Made by a program: the position numbers and the translations under genes
The notes under the pieces: generated by a model
What the model was told of the DNA's origin: nothing
Seen by the model: only the letters and a program-made list of their open reading frames with translations
Database searches by the model: none
Assembly (NCBI GenBank): GCA_028748945.1
Contig: JAQTOL010000001.1
Location: forward strand, 1 to 31,663
Direction of reading: 5' to 3'
Length of the DNA stretch: 31,663 bases
Source: Paludibacter sp.
GTDB taxonomy: Bacteria > Bacteroidota > Bacteroidia > Bacteroidales > Paludibacteraceae
In this document: positions 14,864 to 23,100 of the stretch, in pieces
Numbering within the stretch: the first letter of the stretch is position 1
How the letters are laid out: every line of letters begins with the position of its first letter

Positions 14864-16054
14864 TTAATCCAATCCTAATTTTTTCCGGATATCTTTCGGA
14901 ATAGCATTTTTATTTACTAATATATTGATTGTTTTGTTCAATACAAATGACTCGCTGGCATACCAGATTCCTTTGTACTTGGAATTCGTTCCCCAGGAAT
15001 TTTTTACCATATAATATTTTGTCCCGTTTTGATCGTTTGCCTTGCCAAAAATAATCATACCATGATCATCAGTTGTCTGGTAATTATCAAATGAAGCCTG
15101 ACGAATTTCCTGTGTTACTTTTACTTCCGGTTGCGGTTTTGAAAGTTTGAAAATTTTTGCGTCTCTGTCTTTGTCCGAAACGCCCAACCATTTTGCCTGA
15201 CAGGAAGCCGGCATATTTTCTACTTTCGTTTCGGGATTGACGGCAATACCATTTCGTGTAAAACCTTTTTCACTTTCATCCGTTCCCCAGGCAATGGTAT
15301 AGCCATTGTCAACGGCATAATCGAAAACTCGTGCAAATTCATCCAGTGGCAAATTGTAAGATTCTGCCCAACGCCAGTTATCAGGAATCTCAATAGCAAA
15401 CTGAGTGTAGAACGGATGATGTGTGAACGATGTCAATGATACGTAGTCATCCAAATTTAACCCAAGCGATTGTTCGTAGGTAAGCGGGGTGTATTTTTTT
15501 CCATTCACCGTAAATTCCTCCGGACATTTTCCCAGGTAAGCATCCAGTATCCCGTCGAATCCGGTTTTCCAGGCTGTCGAAAGTTTTTTATTTGGATTTG
15601 TAACAATTACTTTGACATATGCTTCTGTGAGGGCATCGAGTTCACCATGGTTGTGTTTCTTTTCCCCGTAATTTAATCCGGTCATAAGTGAATCGGGAAC
15701 AATTCCGTAGTTCTTCAGAACATAAAGAACATCATAGAATGAACCGCCTCCCCCAAAATTATTGGTTCCGTGCATCCGGACATACTTATCAGCCTTATCT
15801 GAATAGGAGTGATGCACAACAAACATTTCCGATAAATTCACGGCCGGTTTTCCCATGCGCAAAAGCTCGGATTCAAAAAATCCTAAACTTGAAAAACTCC
15901 AACAGGTACCGGAACTGGCCTGATTTTTTATGGGTGTAATCCTGTTATCTTTGACAGTAGTAAATTTAAAGGAATCAACCGCTGTTGTATCTTTTTGTGC
16001 GAAGGTAACTCCTGACAATAGCAGAAGCGAAATAAAAAATATTAGTTTTCTCAT
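14864..16054 (-). CDS. secreted C1-family cysteine peptidase (bleomycin hydrolase/PepC type)
   Basis: The protein has 396 residues. A signal peptide covers 1-19 (cleavage near TFA-Q). The papain-fold catalytic set is complete: Gln45 (NQASSGTCW, oxyanion hole), Cys51, His331 (TTDDHGM) and Asn352 (VKNSWG). The order and spacing match bleomycin hydrolase/aminopeptidase C, which are normally cytosolic; this one is exported. The C-terminus ends in KKLGLD, close to the self-processing tail of PepC. It probably trims peptides in the periplasm. It starts 66 bases after the pepD stop on the same strand, so pepD and this gene may form a peptide-degrading operon. Confidence 0.9.
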   Translation of the reverse strand: MRKLIFFISLLLLSGVTFAQKDTTAVDSFKFTTVKDNRITPIKNQASSGTCWSFSSLGFFESELLRMGKPAVNLSEMFVVHHSYSDKADKYVRMHGTNNFGGGGSFYDVLYVLKNYGIVPDSLMTGLNYGEKKHNHGELDALTEAYVKVIVTNPNKKLSTAWKTGFDGILDAYLGKCPEEFTVNGKKYTPLTYEQSLGLNLDDYVSLTSFTHHPFYTQFAIEIPDNWRWAESYNLPLDEFARVFDYAVDNGYTIAWGTDESEKGFTRNGIAVNPETKVENMPASCQAKWLGVSDKDRDAKIFKLSKPQPEVKVTQEIRQASFDNYQTTDDHGMIIFGKANDQNGTKYYMVKNSWGTNSKYKGIWYASESFVLNKTINILVNKNAIPKDIRKKLGLD

Positions 16055-16120
16055 AAATAATAATTGATAGATACCCTACCTCCGAGGAACGAATTCCCCT
16101 TTAGAGGTTAGGTGTTCTTT

Positions 16121-17584
16121 TTATTTAAACGGGATATTTTCCAGCGTTGCAAGTAAGTAATCCCAGAATTTAACCACGGTAGCAATATTTACTTTTTCGT
16201 CCGGTGAGTGTGGATAACGAATGGTTGGGCCAAACGAAATCATATCCATTTTTGGATAATGAGTTCCGAGAATTCCACATTCCAATCCGGCATGGATAAT
16301 CATTACTTTAGGCGTTTTACCATATTTGTTTTCGTACACCGTGGTCATAAGTTTCAAAATCGGAGAATCAAGATTAGGTTTCCAACCGGGATAACCGCCT
16401 ACTAATTCCACCTTGGCTCCGGCCAATAGAAATACACTTTCTACCATCGAAGCCAGTTCTTCTTTGCGCGATTCAACCGAACTGCGCATAAGTGAACGGA
16501 GGATAATGGTTTTACCATCGGATTTGATAATTGCCAGATTATTCGAAGTCTCAACCACGGTTGGTAATTCGGGGATAAAGCGCATAACACCGTTTGGACA
16601 AGCTGTTACACCGTTGATCAAATCGTCTTGCACTTCTTCGGGAATAAGTCCGGATGGCAATTCAACCTGTTCGACGGTAAAAGAAATTTTTTCTTCAACT
16701 CCTTTAAATTCTTCGATAAAGAGTTCCTCACATTCCTTTACAAAACCGACTAAATCATCTACTCCTTCAGCAGGAACAGTTACAACCGCAAAGGCTTCGC
16801 GCGGAATAGCGTTACGCAAACTGCCACCGTCAATGCTGGCTAAGCGGGCTTCGTATTCTGCCACCGCGTCTTTCAAGAAACGGAACATTAATTTGTTGGC
16901 ATTGCCCCGTTGTAAATGAATATCAACTCCTGAATGACCGCCTTTAAGACCGGTTAAGGAAATTTTTAAAGCTACATCTCCTTCGGGAACTTCAACTTCT
17001 TTGTAGAAAAAAGTAATATCGCCATCAATTCCACCGGCACAACCTACATAAAGTTCACCTTCATCTTCGGAGTCCATATTGATAAGAATATCCCCTTTCA
17101 GAAAGTTGGGCTGTAAACCGAATGCGCCAAACATGCCGGTTTCTTCATCAACAGTAACAAACATTTCAATAGCAGGATGTGGAATCCCTTTCGATTGAAG
17201 AACAGCCATGGCGGCAGACAATCCGATACCATTGTCTGCTCCCAGCGTGGTGTCGCGGGCAGTTACCCATTCGCCATCGATATAGGCATCAATGGGATCC
17301 TTGTGGAAATCATGAGTTACATTGCTGTTTTTTTGCGGAACCATATCCATGTGAGCCTGTAATACAACTACTTTGCGATTTTCCATCCCCGGAGTAGCCG
17401 GTTTACGAATAAGTACATTTCCTATTTCATCGCGAAGAGTTTCTAAACCGAGCGATTTACCAAAATTTTCGAGAAATGCACCAATTTCTTCTTTTTTGTG
17501 TGAAGGCCGAGGAACTTGTGTGAGAGAGTAAAAATTTTGCCAAAGTGCTTTGGGCTCCAGTTGGCGAATGTCGTTTGAATTCAT
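16121..17584 (-). CDS. pepD: aminoacyl-histidine dipeptidase (cytosol nonspecific dipeptidase)
   Basis: M20-family dinuclear zinc dipeptidase that cleaves dipeptides such as Xaa-His in the cytosol. The protein has 487 residues, the normal length. Visible metal and catalytic residues are His78 and Asp80 (AHMDMV), Asp117 (LGADNGIG), Glu147/Glu148 (VDEETG), and the C-terminal histidine in PHSPDEKV. The lid domain contains the block GLKGGHSGVDIH. There is no signal peptide. The start is the ATG at 17584. It is followed by the secreted C1 peptidase, suggesting a joint role in using peptides. Confidence 0.95.
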   Translation of the reverse strand: MNSNDIRQLEPKALWQNFYSLTQVPRPSHKKEEIGAFLENFGKSLGLETLRDEIGNVLIRKPATPGMENRKVVVLQAHMDMVPQKNSNVTHDFHKDPIDAYIDGEWVTARDTTLGADNGIGLSAAMAVLQSKGIPHPAIEMFVTVDEETGMFGAFGLQPNFLKGDILINMDSEDEGELYVGCAGGIDGDITFFYKEVEVPEGDVALKISLTGLKGGHSGVDIHLQRGNANKLMFRFLKDAVAEYEARLASIDGGSLRNAIPREAFAVVTVPAEGVDDLVGFVKECEELFIEEFKGVEEKISFTVEQVELPSGLIPEEVQDDLINGVTACPNGVMRFIPELPTVVETSNNLAIIKSDGKTIILRSLMRSSVESRKEELASMVESVFLLAGAKVELVGGYPGWKPNLDSPILKLMTTVYENKYGKTPKVMIIHAGLECGILGTHYPKMDMISFGPTIRYPHSPDEKVNIATVVKFWDYLLATLENIPFK

Positions 17585-17800
17585 ATTCTATTAATTAATT
17601 GTTTATTGTCATTTTTAATGCTGCTAATTCTGCTTGGTTTATTTTTTCTGCCCTGATATAAATTCGTTTGCATAAAAAACCTACAACTTTTTTTATCCAT
17701 TTGTTGTATATTTATTCAGCTGGTATGATGTGCAAATATGCACAATTATTTTGAGATTAACAGTTTTCTGCGTGTGTTTTTTTGTAATATTCATATTTAA

Positions 17801-17986
17801 GAACAATACGCACTGACTTTTTCGAAATTGCAAATCCGAAATAATTTGGAAAGTAGTCAATCTGAACTGATATCAGCTATAACGGAAATATTTGTGGTGG
17901 TGGCGGAGGGGTATTATTATTCATTTGACTTGTTCAATCAGGACCATTTATGTATATTTATTAGCCGTATTCTCTTTAACATATGA
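17801..17986 (+). pseudogene. possible remnant of a small gene
   Basis: The frame runs 61 codons between stops, has no ATG, and its only start candidates are CTG and TTG codons. It reads KLQIRNNLESSQSELISAIT and onward. One frame over, the stretch around 17881 reads NGNICGGGGGVLLF. The first part vaguely recalls leader peptides of Bacteroidetes natural-product precursors, which combine a K-L-rich leader with a Gly-Gly motif. A frameshifted remnant of such a gene is a guess; no homology is claimed. Confidence 0.15.
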
Positions 17987-18021
17987 GCAATTATGATTAA
18001 TGAAATATTTCTGTAATTAGG

Positions 18022-18063
18022 CTTGAAATTTCAAGGTTTAATGAAATAAAAATGGTAATTTTG
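18022..18063 (+). promoter_or_regulatory. palindrome and -7 box in front of the CoA-transferase gene
   Basis: CTTGAAATTTCAAG (18022-18035) is a perfect 14-bp palindrome. TAATTTTG at 18056-18063 matches TAnnTTTG and lies about 105 bases before the ATG. The palindrome covers the expected -33 area, where no TTG is found at 19 bases, so a regulator could act there. Confidence 0.45.
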
Positions 18064-18169
18064 CGCTCAAATTGAAAAATAGATATACAGTCTTATATTT
18101 AAAGAATCTATAAATAAATTCAAATACAATCAATTGGTAAAAAAACTGCTCAATTGAAAATTAAAAGTT

Positions 18170-19669
18170 ATGCAACAAACGTATAAATTTGTAACTGCCG
18201 ATGAGGCAGCAAGCTATGTAAACAATGGCGACATTATTGGATTCAGCGGGTTCACACCTGCCGGTTGTCCAAAAGAAGTACCAACTGCAATTGCCAAAAG
18301 GGCAGAAGCATTTCATGCAGAAGGAAAGGAATTTAAAATAGGAATGTACACGGGTGCTTCCACTGGTGATTCATTGGATGGTGCTTTGGCGCGTGCCAAT
18401 GCCATTTTATTCCGCACTCCTTATCAATCCAATAAAGATTTGCGTGCTGCATTGAACTGCGAACGTGCACCTTATTTCGATATGCACCTATCATCCATTG
18501 CTCCCCATTTACGTTTCGGATTTATGCCAAAACCAAAATTTGCCATTATCGAAGTTTGTGATATAACAGTGGATGGTGAATTGATTTTGACTACCGGAGT
18601 AGGGATTTCTCCAACTCTTGCTCATTTGGCCGATTTTATTATTGTGGAATGGAATCATAAACATCCGAAAGAATTACGTGGTTTCCACGATATTTTTGAA
18701 CCACTGGATCCTCCACATCGTTTGCCAATGACTTTGCTGAAGCCATCCGACAGGATGGGTACACCGGCGATTAAGGTTGACCCCGAGAAAATTCTTTGTG
18801 TAGTTGAAACATACCGCGATGATGAAGTGGGTGGCTTTACACCAACCGATGATGTTACCGATAAAATCGGGAACAATGTGGCTAATTTTCTGGCGAACGA
18901 GATTAAAGAAGGCCGTATTCCGAAAGAATTCCTGCCGATTCAGTCGGGTGTAGGAAATATTGCGAACGCGGTAATGGCTTCATTGGGTACAAATCCGGAT
19001 ATACCTACCTTTGAAATGTATACCGAAGTAATTCAGGATTCGGTCATTGATTTGTTGCGAAACGGAAAAATTAAATTTGCAAGTGGTTGTTCACTAACGA
19101 TTACAACTCCCGTTTTGAAAGAACTTTATGAAGATCTGGAATTTTTCCGTGACAAAATTGTTCTTCGTCCGCAGGAAATGTCGAATAGTCCTGAACTTGC
19201 CCGACGTTTAGGTTTAATAACCATAAATACAGCTTTGGAAGCCGATATATTTGGGAATATTAACAGTACACATGTTATGGGATCGAAAATGATGAACGGA
19301 ATTGGTGGTTCCGCTGATTTTACCCGTAGTGCCTATATCTCGATATTTACAACACCATCCACTGCCAAAAAAGGAGCTATTAGTGCCATCGTTCCAATGG
19401 TTACACATGTTGATCAAAACGAACATTCGGTCAACATCCTTATTACCGAATATGGTGTAGCCGATTTACGTGGAAAATCACCTTTACAACGTGCCGAAGA
19501 GATTATCGAAAATTGTGTAGCACCTGAATACAAACAAATACTTACCGATTATTTAGCCTTGTCGGGTCCTTGTCACACACCAACAAATTTACATGCCTGT
19601 TTCGGGATGCATACTCAGTTTATGAAAACAGGTTCTATGTTGGGAACAAACTGGGACGATTTTAAATAA
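18170..19669 (+). CDS. succinyl-CoA:acetate CoA-transferase (acetyl-CoA hydrolase/transferase family)
   Basis: The protein has 499 residues, the family length. The catalytic glutamate is in FEMYTEVIQDS (Glu286, the position of Glu294 in Acetobacter AarC). GVGNIANAVM (260-269) and GIGGSADF (377-384) are the CoA-binding blocks of the class I transferases, and the succinate-specific subgroup signature is suggested by overall similarity. The enzyme moves CoA between succinate and acetate; in fermentative Bacteroidales it links acetate formation with the succinate/propionate route. The start ATG at 18170 follows a 105-base leader. Acetate/propionate transferase activity cannot be excluded. A strong terminator follows. 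Confidence 0.9.
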   Translation: MQQTYKFVTADEAASYVNNGDIIGFSGFTPAGCPKEVPTAIAKRAEAFHAEGKEFKIGMYTGASTGDSLDGALARANAILFRTPYQSNKDLRAALNCERAPYFDMHLSSIAPHLRFGFMPKPKFAIIEVCDITVDGELILTTGVGISPTLAHLADFIIVEWNHKHPKELRGFHDIFEPLDPPHRLPMTLLKPSDRMGTPAIKVDPEKILCVVETYRDDEVGGFTPTDDVTDKIGNNVANFLANEIKEGRIPKEFLPIQSGVGNIANAVMASLGTNPDIPTFEMYTEVIQDSVIDLLRNGKIKFASGCSLTITTPVLKELYEDLEFFRDKIVLRPQEMSNSPELARRLGLITINTALEADIFGNINSTHVMGSKMMNGIGGSADFTRSAYISIFTTPSTAKKGAISAIVPMVTHVDQNEHSVNILITEYGVADLRGKSPLQRAEEIIENCVAPEYKQILTDYLALSGPCHTPTNLHACFGMHTQFMKTGSMLGTNWDDFK

Positions 19670-19706
19670 TTAATTTTCCGTACAAATATAATTTTCTTTT
19701 TCTTTC

Positions 19707-19740
19707 AAGAGGGAATCTCCATTTTTGGAGATTCCCTCTT
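19707..19740 (+). terminator. hairpin terminator of the CoA-transferase gene
   Basis: A perfect 14-bp stem (19707-19720 with 19727-19740, 6-base loop ATTTTT) lies 37 bases past the stop codon. The T run after it is short (TT-TGCATTT), but the stem is strong. Confidence 0.75.
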
Positions 19741-20190
19741 TGCATTTCAAGCTTATTTACCTTTGGAATAAAACAGAGAAAGGAATTATTACAAAAAATC
19801 ATTTGGTAAGTATTGGCAAAACAAAGAAATAAAAAGACCCTGATATTATGCATGTAATTATTTCATGGAATTGTTACATGAATAATGAATATGTAATAGT
19901 TTATGCCTCAATAAAATAAAATTTATACTACAAATAAAACCGAAAAGGAAGTTTAATAAAACTTTTATCTAAATAAGTGACTTATTGCCTTATATTTCGG
20001 TTTAATTATAACTATATTTGTCATAGAAATGTAAAAGCTGTGTTTAAAAAGATAAATAATTTATCAATCAGAATTGTGAATATTGATATTTTATTTTGTC
20101 ATTTTAAATCGTTACTGAATTCAAAGTCGGTAATGTGATATCAAAGAAATTGGGAGATCAAAAATGAAAAATCACTAATCACTTCTTACA
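19741..20190. other. 450-base intergenic region before the large sensor kinase
   Basis: This AT-rich stretch has no supportable gene. It contains TTACAT/ATGTAA facing each other around 19873-19895 and a perfect -7 box TATATTTG at 20013-20020. The leader from there to the kinase ATG would be about 170 bases. Confidence 0.45.
20013..20020 (+). promoter_or_regulatory. -7 box of the multi-PAS kinase gene
   Basis: TATATTTG matches TAnnTTTG. The nearest TTG (19985-19987) is 25 bases upstream instead of 19. It would start the transcript of the signal-transduction cluster. Confidence 0.4.
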
Positions 20191-23100
20191 ATGGATGCAA
20201 CTGAAATGCAAGACCTTATTGTCAACTTGATCAAAGAGGGTGAAAATGATAAAGCTTTAGATTTACTGGTTCGGTTACAAGAAGCTAACAGCGAATTGGA
20301 AGAAAAACTAAAGTTACGGACCCATGAGCTAGAAGAAATGAATGTTACGCTAAAGGAGTCAATGACTGAGAACAAGAAAAACTCCAGTATTATTGAGTCA
20401 ATCTTCAATAGTGTTCCGGGATTAATTTATTTGTACGACGAAAATGGAAAACTTGTAAAATGGAATAGCCGGCATGAGTATATGACCGGATATTCATCAA
20501 AGGAGCTCTTGCAACGGAACATGATGGATTGGTTTAAAGATGATTATGAAAGCCAGAATAATATCGATTCAGCACTTAATACAATGGCCCTGAAAGGATA
20601 TGGAGAAGCAGAAGCGAAATTGCAGAAAAAAAACGGCTCCAGGATTCCGGTATATTTTACTTTCTCGGCCTTAAAAATGAATGATTCGCAATACTTCACC
20701 GGCATTGGAATGGATATTACCCGCATCAAAAAGGCGGAAGAAAAAATCAAAGAAAGTTATACTGTATTACGCATAGCAGGCGAAAAAGCACAATTGGGCG
20801 GTTGGAGTGCCGACCTTTCGAATAACAAAGTGTATTGGTCGGACGAAGTGGCCGTTTTACATGAAATGCCGGTAGGATATTCGCCATCGGTGGAAGATGG
20901 AATTAATTTTTATGCACCCGAATGGCGCGAAAAAATGACCAAAATCTTTAACGATTGCGCCCGCAACGGAATACCTTACGATGTGGAAATGGAGATTATT
21001 ACCGCGAGTGGCAAAAGAGTCTGGATAGAAACCATTGCAGAAGCCGTAAAGGATGATGCCGGGAATATAATAAAAATTCAGGGCGCTTTTCAGAATATCT
21101 CCGAACGCAGGAAGGTCAATAAATCACTGCAACAGGAACGTGAATTGTACTTTGATTTAGTTAACAACCAACCTGCAGGTATCTACCGGATCAGGGTCCT
21201 GCCAATGAATAAATGGGAAAAGGACGCCTGGACAAATTCCAAAAAATCTCCTTATATCATGGAGTTGGCAAGTGACCGTTTTTGTGAGATACTGGGAATA
21301 ACACGACATGATTTTGAGGTAAATCCATTTATAATTGACGATTTGGTTTATCCGCAAGATAAATCCGACTTTAAACTCAGGAACGAAGAAGCGAATGCGA
21401 AACTTATTCCTTTTCGTTGGGAAGGACGTATGCTGATTCAGGATAAAATTTGTTGGGTCCATTTGGAATCCATACCTCGTCAGGTTGAAAACGGTGAAAT
21501 TCTTTGGACTGGTATCCTCTATGATATAAGCGAAAACAAGCAGACTGAACTGGCATTAAAAGAAAGTGACGAAAGATTCCAAATGTTATTCAATCAGGCA
21601 CCACTTGGTTACCAATCACTCGATATAAATGGACATTTTCTTGAAGTAAATAATCAATGGTTAGAAACACTGGGCTACAAGCGTGAGGAAGTTATAGGAA
21701 AATGGTTTGGTGATTTTCTTACGCCAATGTATCAGGATGGTTTTCGCCAGCGTTTCCCAATTTTCAAAGCACAAGGACATATTCACAGCGAATTTGAAAT
21801 GTTGCATAAAAATGGTTCCATCTTATTTATTGCTTTCGAAGGTAGAATAGGAAAAGATTTGAAAGGAAACTTCAAACAAACACATTGCATTTTACAGGAT
21901 ATTACCGAGAGTAAACGGGCAAACGAAGTGTTAATAAAAAGTCGTGAGGATTTTATGGATTTATTTGATAATGCTCCGATTGGTTACCACGAAATTGATG
22001 CCGGGGGGCGTATTGTCAGAATGAATCAGACGGAGTTGAATATGCTGGGATACATCTTCGGCGAGTTAGTTGGAAAGCATTTCTGGTCTACTATAACCGA
22101 AGAAAATGTATCACGCAAAGCTATAGAAGCAAAACTTTCGGGAGAGTATATTCCACACAATTTTTTCGAAAGGGAATTTAGAAAAAAGGATGGAACTACC
22201 TTGTCGGTTCTTCTTAAAGATAAGATATTTAAGGATATAGATGGTCACATTACCGGAATCAGAACCACCGTTCAGGATATTACCGAACGAAAAAAGGCTG
22301 AAAGTGCCTTGATTGAAAGCGAAGAAAAATTCAAAAATATTTTTGAACATTCAGCTGTTGGTAAATCATTAACTACCATTGATGGCAAATTAAAAGTAAA
22401 CTATGCTTTTCGTAAGATTCTGGGTTATAGCGAAGAGGAATTATACCTTAAGAATTGGAAAGAAATCACTTACAAAGACGATATTGAATACAACGAAAAA
22501 ACTGTTAAATCAATATTGAGGGGTGATAGGGTGTCGTCCCAATGGGAAAAAAGATATATCCATAAGAATGGAAGCATTGTGTGGGTAGATATTACGACTA
22601 CTCTGCAACGTGATAAAACAGGAAATCCGCTTTTTTTTATTACCGAAATTACAGACATTACCGAACGAAAAGAAGTTGAATCGGCTTTGCTGGAGAGCGA
22701 AAAGGAATATCGTAACCTGTTGGATATGTCACCGGTGGCTAAATGTATTCTTCACGATTGGACATTGATATACGTGAATCACTCGGCAATCAAATTATTT
22801 GGAGCAAAGTCATCGAAAGATCTCGTGAATAAACCTATCCTCGAATTAATTCATCCCGACTTTCATATACTTACACATGAAAATGCGAAACTCTTAGCGA
22901 AAAAAGGTTACGTGCCAAAACAAGAGCAACGTTTTATCCGCATCGATGGTCATGTTTTGGACGTGGAAACCCAGTCTAAATCAATTCGTTTCAATGGTAA
23001 ACTGGCAACTCTTGTTGATATTAGTGATATAACCGATCGCAAAAAAGCCGAGTACGAATTGCTGATTAATTCCAAACGACTTAATGCATTGGTCAAAATT

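Larger units (their letters stand above)
17585..18169. other. 585-base divergent intergenic region with a possible decayed ORF
   Basis: The region separates divergent pepD and the CoA-transferase gene. An imperfect pepD promoter may lie at 17676-17683 (TAGGTTTT on the minus strand). A small dyad TGTGCA/TGCACA is at 17729-17744. From 17801 to 17986 a 61-codon plus-strand frame is open without an ATG. The right end holds the palindrome and -7 box of the CoA-transferase gene (18022-18063). Nothing else is recognisable. Confidence 0.45.

Noticed and set aside
16060..16120. Terminator between pepD and the C1 peptidase
   Set aside because: CCTACCTC and GAGGTTAGG pair only with a bulge, the loop is long and no T run follows on the minus strand.
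16413..16919. 168-codon plus-strand ORF inside pepD
   Set aside because: It is the antisense shadow of pepD, Ser/Thr-rich and without recognisable domains.
19848..19919. 23-codon ORF upstream of the multi-PAS kinase
   Set aside because: No start context, neighbour relation or composition supports it; expected by chance in AT-rich DNA.
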